From: Prevotella sp. CAG:1058
GTDB taxonomy: Bacteria > Bacteroidota > Bacteroidia > Bacteroidales > Bacteroidaceae
DNA: 29,501 bases
NCBI GenBank assembly: GCA_000433175.1
Contig: HF986744.1
Location: 1 to 29,501 of the forward strand
Direction: 5' to 3'
Part shown: positions 14,245 to 22,034 of the stretch, piece after piece
Layout: each line of letters begins with the position of its first letter
How positions within the stretch are numbered: the stretch's first letter is position 1
Program-made: the position numbers and the translations under genes
Notes under the pieces: model-generated
Seen by the model: the letters and a program-made list of their open reading frames with translations, nothing else
Database searches by the model: none
Told to the model about the DNA's origin: nothing

Positions 14245-15666
14245 ATGAGCAGAAAGAAAAAGCCGTTACCAGTATTGGAGAACGTAACGATAACTGATTA
14301 TGCCGCCGAGGGCAAGTCGTTGGCGCGTGTAAATGACCTTGTTGTCTTTGTGCCGTTTGCCGTTCCCGGCGACGTTGTCGACTTGCAGGTGCGCCGCAAG
14401 AAGCACAGCTATTGCGAAGCTGAGATTATTAGGTTTGTCAAGCCGAGCGACGTGCGCGTTGAGCCGGTGTGCTCTCATTTCGGCGTGTGCGGCGGCTGCA
14501 AGTGGCAGAATGTGCCTTACAGCGAGCAGCTTAAGATGAAGCAGCAGCAGGTGTATGACCAGCTTACGCGCATAGGCAAGGTGGCTTTGCCGGAGATAAG
14601 GCCGATATTGGGCTCGGTGAAAACGCTGGGCTACCGCAACAAGCTGGAGTTCGGTTGCTCTAACAAGCGCTGGCTTACGAAGGACGAGATAGCTTCGGGC
14701 ACGGAGTATTCGCAGATGAACGCCATAGGTTTCCACATCACCGGGGCGTTCGACAAGATTCTGCCGATAGATAAATGCCACCTGATGGACGACCTGCACA
14801 ACCGCATGCGCAACTCCATCCGCGACTATGCATACTCTACGGGTATGACCTTCTACGACCTGCGCGGCAAGCACGGACTTCTCCGCGACATAGTTATCCG
14901 CAACTCGGACACGGGTGAGTGGATGGTGCTTGTACAGTTCCACTACGACGAGGAGGGCGACGAGGCACGCGCAAAGGGCTTGCTCCAGCACATAGCCGAC
15001 CACTTCCCCGAGGTTACGGCCTTGCTTTACGTTGACAACCAGAAGGCCAACGACACTTATAACGACTTGGAGTTGCAGGTGTTCAAGGGCAACGACCACA
15101 TATTCGAGATCATGGACGGCCTTAAGTTCAAGGTCGGCGCAAAGAGTTTCTACCAGACCAACACCGACCAGGCTTTCCGCCTTTATTCTGTGGTTCGCGA
15201 CTTTGCAGGCCTCACCGGCGGCGAACTTGTCTACGACCTTTACACCGGTACGGGTACGATAGCCAACTTCGTGTCGCGTTACGCGCGCAAGGTTGTCGGC
15301 ATAGAGTATGTGCCCGAGGCCATAGAAGACGCAAAGGTTAATTCTGAAATCAACGGTATCGGCAATACAGACTTCTACGCCGGCGACATGAAGGACATAC
15401 TTACAGACGAGTTCATAGCCACTCACGGCCGCCCGGACGTCATCATCACCGACCCGCCGCGTGCCGGAATGCACCCCGACGTGGTACAGACCATTATAAG
15501 GACTGCCCCGCGGCGCATTGTCTACGTAAGTTGCAATCCTGCCACGCAGGCACGCGACCTGGCACTGCTCGACCAGTATTACAAGGTTGAGGCTGTCCAG
15601 CCGGTCGACATGTTCCCGCATACGCCCCATGTTGAAAATGTTGTTTTGTTGGATAAAAGAGATTAA
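14245..15666 (+). CDS. rlmD: 23S rRNA (uracil-C5)-methyltransferase, RlmD/RumA type
   Basis: SAM-dependent enzyme of the RumA/TrmA family that methylates C5 of a uridine in RNA, most likely U1939 of 23S rRNA. In the 473-residue product an N-terminal TRAM domain (about 8-65) is followed by the 4Fe-4S cluster cysteines C76, C82, C85 (VCSHFGVCGGC) and C178 (DKCHL). The Rossmann methyltransferase domain has DLYTGTGTI (331-339) for SAM, the DPPRAGMH motif (from D403) and the catalytic cysteine C430 in YVSCNPAT. Presence of the cluster and TRAM domain separates it from TrmA. The porin gene starts 8 nt after the stop, so they probably share the upstream promoter. Confidence 0.9.
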   Translation: MSRKKKPLPVLENVTITDYAAEGKSLARVNDLVVFVPFAVPGDVVDLQVRRKKHSYCEAEIIRFVKPSDVRVEPVCSHFGVCGGCKWQNVPYSEQLKMKQQQVYDQLTRIGKVALPEIRPILGSVKTLGYRNKLEFGCSNKRWLTKDEIASGTEYSQMNAIGFHITGAFDKILPIDKCHLMDDLHNRMRNSIRDYAYSTGMTFYDLRGKHGLLRDIVIRNSDTGEWMVLVQFHYDEEGDEARAKGLLQHIADHFPEVTALLYVDNQKANDTYNDLELQVFKGNDHIFEIMDGLKFKVGAKSFYQTNTDQAFRLYSVVRDFAGLTGGELVYDLYTGTGTIANFVSRYARKVVGIEYVPEAIEDAKVNSEINGIGNTDFYAGDMKDILTDEFIATHGRPDVIITDPPRAGMHPDVVQTIIRTAPRRIVYVSCNPATQARDLALLDQYYKVEAVQPVDMFPHTPHVENVVLLDKRD

Positions 15667-15674
15667 TTAAGATA

Positions 15675-16814
15675 ATGTATCGTTTTATTTCTGAAACTTA
15701 CGGTAGGATGAAAGGTAAGGGCATGCGCCTGTTTGCCGTTTCGTTGTTTGGCTTGCTTGCCTCACCGGCATGCGTTTGCGCACAGGATAATGCAAAAGTC
15801 TTCAGCAAACCCAAGTTCAGCGGTTATGCCATAGGGCAATACCAGTACAGCGGCCAGCAGGGTGCTGAAAGCAATACGTTCAGTCTTAGGATGATCCGTT
15901 TCTCGCTCGACGGACGCATACTCGGCGACTTTGCCTACAAAATACAGGGTCAGGCCAACGGCAACACCGCCACGCTTGGTGACAGTCCGAGGCTTGTCGA
16001 CGTATTCATAGAATGGCAGAAGTTGTCGTTCCTCAAGATAAAGGCGGGACAGTTCAAGCGCCCGTTCACCTTCGAGAACCCCATGCACCCGATAGACCAG
16101 GGCTTCATGAGCTATTCGCAGAATGTCTCGAAGCTCGCCGGATTCAGCGACAGGGTGGGCGAACACGCGTCAAACGGCCGCGACATAGGTGTCCAGCTGC
16201 AGGGCGACTTGTTCAAGACAAGTTCCGGCAGGCCGCTTTTCCACTACCAGGTCGGCGTGTTCAACGGACAGGGCATTAACACGAAGGACGTTGACAACCG
16301 TAAGGACGTAATCGGCGGAGCGTGGATTATGCCGGTGGAAGGCTTGCGCATAGGCGGATTCGGATGGACCGGCTCGTACGCACGCAAGGGCAGTGACGGC
16401 GTAAAGAGCCTCTCCAAGAACCGTTATGCCATAAGCGGCGAGTACGTGTTCGACGACTGGACGTTCCGTTCGGAGTATATCCATTCTACCGGTTACGGCT
16501 TCAAGACTGTTTATAACCAAAGTGCCGACCTGAAGGCCGACGAAGTCAACACCGCTGCCGGAAATAAGGCAGACGGCTTCTACGCACTTGCCATAGCCCC
16601 GGTGATTAAGAAGAAATTGCACGTAAAGGCCCGTTACGACCTCTACCGTCCGCAGGCTGAATGGAATACGAGCAAGACTTATTATGAAATAGGTGTCGAC
16701 TACATGTTCACCAAGAACCTTCAGGTTAACCTTGAGTACGCCCTTGTAAACGACCGCTCGCTCGATTCGCACAACTACAGCCTGATTGACACGCAGTTCT
16801 CGTTCAGGTTCTGA
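15675..16814 (+). CDS. Phosphate-selective porin O/P family outer-membrane protein
   Basis: A 379-residue outer-membrane beta-barrel resembling the OprO/OprP porin family that Bacteroidetes use for anionic solutes; the name does not prove phosphate specificity. The signal sequence ends near CAQ (residue 36); the core MRLFAVSLFGLLASPACVCA suggests translation could instead begin at ATG 15708 or 15723. The mature part begins FSKPKFSGYAIGQYQY and shows alternating strands with the family segments FSLRMIRFSLDGRILGDFAY, KIKAGQFKRPFTFENPMHP and GRDIGVQLQG. It ends in the aromatic final strand TQFSFRF, a BAM-recognition C-terminus. It sits 8 nt after rlmD, a functionally unrelated neighbour. Confidence 0.85.
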   Translation: MYRFISETYGRMKGKGMRLFAVSLFGLLASPACVCAQDNAKVFSKPKFSGYAIGQYQYSGQQGAESNTFSLRMIRFSLDGRILGDFAYKIQGQANGNTATLGDSPRLVDVFIEWQKLSFLKIKAGQFKRPFTFENPMHPIDQGFMSYSQNVSKLAGFSDRVGEHASNGRDIGVQLQGDLFKTSSGRPLFHYQVGVFNGQGINTKDVDNRKDVIGGAWIMPVEGLRIGGFGWTGSYARKGSDGVKSLSKNRYAISGEYVFDDWTFRSEYIHSTGYGFKTVYNQSADLKADEVNTAAGNKADGFYALAIAPVIKKKLHVKARYDLYRPQAEWNTSKTYYEIGVDYMFTKNLQVNLEYALVNDRSLDSHNYSLIDTQFSFRF

Positions 16815-16820
16815 TACTTG

Positions 16821-16868
16821 CCCGTAAGTGTGCCGGCCCGGCTTATACTGCCATGCCGGCACCACGGG
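16821..16868 (+). terminator. Long hairpin after the porin gene
   Basis: GTGCCGGC (16830-16837) pairs with GCCGGCAC (16855-16862), and outer CCCGT (16821-16825) pairs with ACGGG (16864-16868), giving about 13 bp with a small internal loop. There is no T-tract after it, so it may be a rho-independent terminator lacking the U-run or a processing/stability structure. Confidence 0.45.
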
Positions 16869-16967
16869 TCACTTATACTACCTGCAGCGGCAGGCAGCCT
16901 GACAAGGGACAACGCTTTGTCTTGATTCTGATACCTGATAATTTAATAACATAAACATGAAAAAACT

Positions 16968-19169
16968 ATGAACATTCCATCTGTATTTTGGCTCGTGCCT
17001 TTTGCTTCCGTCTGCGCATTGGCCATGGCCTGGCATTTTTTCAGGTACATGATGAGGGAAGACGAGGGTACCGACCGCATGAAAGAGATTGCAGGCTATG
17101 TGCGTATTGGAGCCATGGCTTACCTTAAACAGCAGTATAAGGTCGTAGCAGTCATTTTTGTTGTTATCTGTGTTTTGTTCGCATTCATGTCCTATGTGCT
17201 GCACATACAGAATCCGTGGGTGCCTTTCGCGTTCCTTACGGGTGGTATCTTTTCAGGCTTGTGCGGCTTTTTCGGCATGAAGACGGCGACTTACGCCTCG
17301 GCACGCACGGCCAATGCCGTGCGCAAGAGCCTCGACCGGGGACTCCGCATAGCTTTCAGGAGCGGAGCCGTGGTGGGGCTTGTCGTTGTAGGACTTGGTC
17401 TTTTGGACATCGCCATCTGGTTTGTCCTGCTTAGTGCGTTTTATGAAGGCGAGAACACCGCACTCGTAACGATAACCACAACGATGCTTACTTTCGGCAT
17501 GGGAGCGTCAACACAGGCGCTGTTCGCGCGTGTCGGAGGCGGCATTTACACCAAGGCTGCCGACGTTGGAGCCGACCTTGTAGGCAAGGTTGAGGCCGAC
17601 ATTCCCGAAGACGACCCGCGTAATCCTGCTACAATCGCCGATAACGTGGGCGACAACGTGGGCGACGTGGCCGGCATGGGTGCCGACCTGTATGAGAGTT
17701 ATTGCGGAAGCATACTCAGTACGGCAGCGCTCGGCGCAACCGCCTTCGCCCTTAATGGCGACATGCAGCTGAAGGCCGTCATCGCACCGATGCTTATTGC
17801 TGCCGTAGGCATCTTCCTTTCGATTGGCGGAATATTCCTTGTGCGTACAAAAGAGGGCGCTACAATGAGGGATTTGCTCCATTCGCTTAATCTCGGAACA
17901 AATGTTTCGGCGTGCTTGATTGCCGTTGCAACGTTTGTCATCCTGTACCTGCTGAACATTGAAAATTGGATTGGCGTGTCGTTCTCAGTTGTCTGCGGAC
18001 TTGCCGCAGGCGTGATAATAGGCTCTGCGACCGAGTATTATACCAGCCAGAGTTATAAGCCGACAAAGAGCATAGCCAAGTCTTCTCAGACCGGCTCGGC
18101 CACAGTCATAATAAAAGGCATAGGCACCGGCATGATTTCTACAATGGTGCCGGTCGTTACCATTTCGGTTGCCATAATGGCAAGTTACCTTTGCGCCAAC
18201 GGCTTCGACATGTCTATGAGTTCAGGGAGCATTTCAAGGGGCCTTTACGGCATAGGCATCGCCGCAGTGGGCATGCTCTCGACGCTTGGCATAACGCTTG
18301 CCACCGACGCATACGGTCCGATTGCCGACAACGCCGGAGGCAATGCCGAGATGAGCGGTCTCGACCCGGAAGTGCGCAAACGTACTGACGCACTTGACGC
18401 GCTTGGCAACACAACGGCGGCCACGGGCAAGGGTTTCGCCATAGGCAGTGCAGCACTTACGGCCTTGGCTCTTCTTGCTTCGTACATTGAAGAGATAAAA
18501 ATCAACATGGTAAGGGCCGTCAACGAAGGTGCCACGTTTGTCGACAATCTTGGCAATACGTTTAATCCGGCAGACGCCGGCCTGCTCGACATGATAGACT
18601 TCTTCCAGGTTAATCTGATGAATCCCAACGTGCTTGTCGGTGTTTTCATAGGAGCGATGGCAGCGTTCATGTTCAGCGGCATCACCATGGGAGCAGTAGG
18701 ACGTGCCGCAGGCGCGATGGTTGAGGAAGTACGCCGCCAGTTCCGTGAGATTAAAGGCATACTTCAAGGCGAAGCCACTCCCGATTACGACCGCTGCATC
18801 AGGATTTCGACGCGCTCGTCACTTCGCGAAATGATACTTCCCTCGCTCCTTGCAATAGCAATACCCATTGTCGTCGGCGTCATCCTTGGCGTGGCAGGCG
18901 TGCTCGGTCTCCTTGTCGGCGGCATGTCGACAGGTTTCACCCTTGCCGTGTTCATGGCCAATTCAGGTGGTGCGTGGGACAATGCCAAGAAGATGATAGA
19001 GGAGGGCAATTTCGGTGGTAAAGGCTCGCCGTGCCACAAGGCAGCCATCGTAGGCGACACTGTGGGTGACCCCTTCAAGGACACGTCGGGTCCGTCGCTC
19101 AACATCCTTATAAAACTTATGTCGATGGTAAGCATTGTCATGGCCGGACTTACCGTGGCCATGGCCTGA
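16968..19169 (+). CDS. hppA: K+-dependent membrane-bound ion-pumping pyrophosphatase
   Basis: Integral membrane enzyme that hydrolyses pyrophosphate and pumps Na+ and/or H+ outward. The 733-residue product has about 16 hydrophobic helices. Catalytic signatures are DVGADLVGKVE (199-209) and DNVGDNVGDVAGMGADLYES (225-244), with late DNAGGNAEMS and DNAKKMIEEG, GDTVGDPFKDTSGPSLNIL segments. After GNTT the sequence is A484-A-T-G487-K; Ala and Gly at these two positions mark the K+-dependent subfamily (K+-independent enzymes carry Lys). Characterised Bacteroides members pump Na+ or both Na+ and H+, but the ion cannot be fixed from sequence alone by eye. A five-codon ORF (ATG 16957, MKKL stop) overlaps the start as ATGA, which may be chance. 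It is monocistronic with a strong terminator. Confidence 0.95.
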   Translation: MNIPSVFWLVPFASVCALAMAWHFFRYMMREDEGTDRMKEIAGYVRIGAMAYLKQQYKVVAVIFVVICVLFAFMSYVLHIQNPWVPFAFLTGGIFSGLCGFFGMKTATYASARTANAVRKSLDRGLRIAFRSGAVVGLVVVGLGLLDIAIWFVLLSAFYEGENTALVTITTTMLTFGMGASTQALFARVGGGIYTKAADVGADLVGKVEADIPEDDPRNPATIADNVGDNVGDVAGMGADLYESYCGSILSTAALGATAFALNGDMQLKAVIAPMLIAAVGIFLSIGGIFLVRTKEGATMRDLLHSLNLGTNVSACLIAVATFVILYLLNIENWIGVSFSVVCGLAAGVIIGSATEYYTSQSYKPTKSIAKSSQTGSATVIIKGIGTGMISTMVPVVTISVAIMASYLCANGFDMSMSSGSISRGLYGIGIAAVGMLSTLGITLATDAYGPIADNAGGNAEMSGLDPEVRKRTDALDALGNTTAATGKGFAIGSAALTALALLASYIEEIKINMVRAVNEGATFVDNLGNTFNPADAGLLDMIDFFQVNLMNPNVLVGVFIGAMAAFMFSGITMGAVGRAAGAMVEEVRRQFREIKGILQGEATPDYDRCIRISTRSSLREMILPSLLAIAIPIVVGVILGVAGVLGLLVGGMSTGFTLAVFMANSGGAWDNAKKMIEEGNFGGKGSPCHKAAIVGDTVGDPFKDTSGPSLNILIKLMSMVSIVMAGLTVAMA

Positions 19170-19206
19170 TGTAAGTATGCCCGCAAATGCGTGGCATGAT
19201 ATGCCT

Positions 19207-19255
19207 GCGCCCGCAAGGAGTATTAACCTTAATCTCCTTGCGGGCGCTTCTGTTA
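19207..19255 (+). terminator. Terminator after hppA
   Basis: A perfect 14-bp stem, GCGCCCGCAAGGAG (19207-19220) with CTCCTTGCGGGCGC (19234-19247). The loop contains a further ATTAA-CC-TTAAT pairing, so the hairpin is almost 19 bp. TTCTGTTATG follows. Confidence 0.75.
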
Positions 19256-19289
19256 TGTTATTCGTCCGTTTTAATGTCCCAAATAAATC

Positions 19290-19338
19290 ATATAGGTTCA
19301 CCATTCAGTTTTATGTAGCAGAATGGATGAACCTATAT
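19290..19338. repeat. 17-bp inverted repeat, AT-rich island
   Basis: ATATAGGTTCACCATTC (19290-19306) and GAATGGATGAACCTATAT (19321-19338) are complementary apart from one bulged base, around a 14-nt loop. It lies between the hppA terminator and the next hairpin. Neither arm is part of a gene. It could be a hairpin, an operator or the end of a small repeat element. Confidence 0.7.
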
Positions 19339-19350
19339 AAAACAAAAATT

Positions 19351-19380
19351 GATTGTCTCACGACAACCAATCTTTTTATT
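19351..19380. terminator. Hairpin with T-tracts on both sides
   Basis: GATTGTC (19351-19357), loop TCAC, then GACAA-CC-AATC (19362-19372), followed on the plus strand by TTTTTATT. Read on the minus strand the same stem is followed by AATTTTTGTTTT, so it is a good candidate terminator for the DUF3256 gene, which ends about 100 nt upstream on that strand. Confidence 0.55.
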
Positions 19381-19400
19381 AACCTTAATAATCTAATACC

Positions 19401-19475
19401 ATGAAAAACACAGTGCAAAATTACGGATTAATTCCATATTTGCAAAATATTCTCATGGAAAAATCTGTTTTCTAA
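19401..19475 (+). other. 24-codon ORF, possible leader peptide or gene relic
   Basis: ATG 19401 opens MKNTVQNYGLIPYLQNILME and ends at TAA 19473-19475, overlapping the 3' end of the DUF3256 gene on the other strand by 4 nt. The 20 bases before it (AACCTTAATAATCTAATACC) look like the A/T-rich untranslated leader found before exported-protein genes in Prevotella. It may be a leader peptide, the 5' remnant of a deleted gene, or chance. I cannot support a function. Confidence 0.3.
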
Positions 19476-20122
19476 CAAGTTTTAAAACTTTTGCCGTCCC
19501 ATTTAAAGGATTTTTGCCTAATTATGGCTTCAACCTTACTTTTTTCTTCTTTTGTAGTGAACGGCACGTTTATCTTGAATGTGATGATGTCGCCCCCTTC
19601 AGGTATGTCCGCACTTATGGTGACGGGGTCCAAATAGTCACGCAGTTCGTTGAACCTGTCCACACTCATGGTGTCAGGTTTCTGCGTCATGTCGTAGAGC
19701 ATGGCGCCTGCGTTGCGCGTGTCGGGCAGTCCGAACCTCGACCTGATGCGTTTCCAGTCGGTAGTATAGAAACTTACGCTGCTCTCGGGCAACGGTATCT
19801 TGATGGTCCTGACGAGGCATATTATCTGCGTGCTGTCGTTCAGGGGCAACAGTTTTATCAGCATAAGCGCACTGTTGCTTAGGTCGAGCTTGGCAAAGTC
19901 GTCGTTTATCGTAGTGACGGTGCTTGTACCGTTCAGTTCGTTCTTCACCTTTACCGTGTCGTTGTCTATCGTGAATTTGCCCATTTCTTGCAGTTGGCTG
20001 TCGCTGATGTATGGCAGCAGCTCTTTAGGCATGGTGTTAAGTGCTTCCACGGCCTTGTTTTGTGCAAGAGCCGTAGTAAGGCACATTGACAGGCTGATGA
20101 TTGTAGTTATTAATGCTTTCAT
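19472..20122 (-). CDS. DUF3256 family exported protein
   Basis: 216 residues with a signal peptide (MKALITTIISLSMCLTTALA, cut before QNK). The rest, starting AVEALNTMPKELLPYISDSQ, matches the Bacteroidales DUF3256 family: a short helical start (MPKELLPYIS), the NGTSTVTTINDDFAKLDLSN segment, a hydrophobic strand region (LMLIKLLPLNDSTQIICLVR) and a closing WDGKSF. Function of the family is not known; the product should be periplasmic or outer-membrane associated. A stop-interrupted small ORF lies 24 nt upstream on the same strand, and a promoter-like pair at 20443-20412 could drive both. The hairpin at 19351-19372 is a likely terminator. Confidence 0.8.
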   Translation of the reverse strand: MKALITTIISLSMCLTTALAQNKAVEALNTMPKELLPYISDSQLQEMGKFTIDNDTVKVKNELNGTSTVTTINDDFAKLDLSNSALMLIKLLPLNDSTQIICLVRTIKIPLPESSVSFYTTDWKRIRSRFGLPDTRNAGAMLYDMTQKPDTMSVDRFNELRDYLDPVTISADIPEGGDIITFKINVPFTTKEEKSKVEAIIRQKSFKWDGKSFKTC

Positions 20123-20146
20123 ATTATTCCGGTTAAAGTATGTCTG

Positions 20147-20338
20147 TTACTTGTTGTCAGTCTTGGCGTTTGCCGTCAGAGTGTTTATCCTGTACATCCT
20201 TCGCGCCGGTCGTTCATCCTTACGGACTAGCCTGCGCTTGTATGTGTAAAACCCTTGCTGGCTAGTCTAGCCAGAATAGGTTTCGATGTATTGTTTCAGT
20301 TTTTCGTCTTGCGGTCCGTTTGGTCCGCTTAGCGGCAT
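20147..20338 (-). pseudogene. Small ORF interrupted by in-frame TAG, upstream of DUF3256 gene
   Basis: From ATG 20338 the frame reads MPLSGPNGPQDEKLKQYIET then YSG, TAG (20269-20267). It continues in the same frame as TSQQGFYTYKRRLVRKDERP and on to TLTANAKTDNK and TAA (20149-20147). The amber codon lies inside the perfect 17-bp palindrome CTGGCTAGTCTAGCCAG (20258-20274). The N-terminal half is hydrophilic and acidic, the C-terminal half strongly basic. I recognise no family. It may be a broken gene of about 63 codons co-transcribed with the DUF3256 gene, or chance open sequence in a 5' leader; the promoter-like pair upstream favours a transcribed unit. Confidence 0.4.
20258..20274. repeat. 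Perfect 17-bp palindrome CTGGCTAGTCTAGCCAG
   Basis: Eight-base arms around a single central base. It contains the in-frame amber codon of the small minus-strand ORF. It could be a hairpin in the leader of the DUF3256 transcript or a protein-binding dyad. Confidence 0.6.
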
Positions 20339-20411
20339 GGCACTATTCCAGGCTGCCAAAATTCACAGCCCAATCTTAAATATTACAGCTGCTGGCAACC
20401 CTTTCTGTTTG

Positions 20412-20443
20412 CAATATTACGATTTTATTTTGAGAATTCCAAA
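20412..20443 (-). promoter_or_regulatory. Promoter-like pair upstream of the interrupted ORF and DUF3256 gene
   Basis: On the minus strand TTTGG (20443-20439) is followed after 19 nt by TAATATTG (20419-20412), one mismatch from TAnnTTTG. The predicted transcript would start near 20405, about 65 nt before ATG 20338 and 280 nt before the DUF3256 gene. Confidence 0.45.
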
Positions 20444-20775
20444 TTAATTGTGCGTGAATGTATTAATCTGTCAATTTGATTCCGGCATTTTCAGTGCATC
20501 GCCGATAATTAGTAAGGGGTGTTGATGATTGTTAAACTTGCATGGGTACAATTATGTACGGCCGTGTGCCATAATCATGTTAATTGCGATGATTTGCTTA
20601 CATGTTGATTTCTCCTGACGCCTCTGGAAGGCGTTCGCCGTGAAATAAAAATCAGTGGCGCGGAAAAATGCAGGAAAACGTGTGCAAACGTAACGCCTTG
20701 TGCTTCAACGATATGCTGCCGATAGACGCTCGCCTGTGCAATTCCGGGTGGCGTTTACAAGGCTTTGTCGTGCTG

Positions 20776-20880
20776 AAAGGTATCCTTTTGCACCGCAATC
20801 AATGGCTTTTCGGATGCTAAACAAGCGTCTTTCGGGTTGCTTTCAGCCGTCTTTTGTAGCGTGAAAAGCCCGTTTTGCCC
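20776..20880. repeat. Array D: decayed copy of the 22-bp palindrome array
   Basis: One near-intact unit GAAAGGTATCCTTTTGC (from 20775) is followed by T-tracts starting at 20807, 20829-20830, 20852 and 20873, spaced 21-23 bp, with partial complementary A-tracts (for example AAAA 20864-20867). The cores have lost symmetry. It looks like a degenerate relative of arrays A-C. Confidence 0.45.
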
Positions 20881-21119
20881 ACTTCTTTGCCGTGTTTTTA
20901 TACCCAATCGGGGCTATTTTGCGCATGCGGACAGTAGCCGGTGGTGTCCGTTCTTTTCTATTTTGCCAATTCAGACGGAAGTTTCCTGAATGACAATATG
21001 ACGCTGTTTGCCCCGTTCAGCTTCCGTTGTGATATTCTGGCAAATCGTTACAAACGAGTCTTCAGGTGCGGCGGCGTGTGTCAGTTTGATGTGGACTGTG
21101 GCAAATATTATCGGTTTTG

Positions 21120-21134
21120 TGACATTTTGTGTCA
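21120..21134. promoter_or_regulatory. TGACA-N5-TGTCA dyad upstream of ftsE
   Basis: Five-base arms around TTTTG, about 50 bp upstream of the ftsE -7 element. The position suits a regulator site, but arms this short can occur by chance. Confidence 0.3.
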
Positions 21135-21183
21135 AATGCTTATTTTATCGTATTTAATTGTCGTTAATCAAAAACTAATTTAG

Positions 21184-21191
21184 TAATTTTG
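21184..21191 (+). promoter_or_regulatory. -7 element of the ftsE unit
   Basis: TAATTTTG matches TAnnTTTG, 69 nt before the ftsE start. A TTG at 21158-21160 is 23 nt upstream, slightly too far for an ideal -33 element. Confidence 0.5.
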
Positions 21192-21260
21192 CAAACGGAA
21201 TGTGCATGATTGCACGGCCTGTCTGGCTAAACATTGAGAATATAAAAGCGAGGAATAAAT

Positions 21261-21959
<699 letters not shown>

Positions 21960-22034
21960 TAGTTCACGTGCGGGCGGTCGTACGTCCGGCGGATGTTTTA
22001 TGTTGAATATAATAAAATAAAAAGTATAAAGGTT

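Larger units (their letters stand above)
20339..21260. other. Long intergenic region without a convincing gene
   Basis: About 920 bp between the divergent DUF3256 and ftsE units. It holds the minus-strand promoter-like pair (20412-20443), a decayed palindrome array D (about 20776-20880), the small dyad TGACA-TTTTG-TGTCA (21120-21134) and the ftsE -7 element (21184-21191). Open frames here lack family-like composition and start sites. The part from 20450 to 20770 shows nothing I can name and may be decayed coding sequence. Confidence 0.5.

Noticed and set aside
14266..15630. 454-codon minus-strand frame
   Set aside because: Antisense of rlmD; it has no recognisable domain and rlmD carries all its catalytic motifs.
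16957..16971. Four-residue ORF (MKKL) overlapping the hppA start as ATGA
   Set aside because: Too short to support as a leader peptide; A-rich sequence before start codons often contains such frames by chance.
20267..20269. In-frame TAG read as pyrrolysine
   Set aside because: No pyl genes are in view and the phylum is not known for pyrrolysine; a nonsense codon within a palindrome is simpler.
20941..21183. 80-codon plus-strand frame upstream of ftsE
   Set aside because: No promoter, cysteine- and phenylalanine-rich random-looking composition, and it ends just before the ftsE -7 element.
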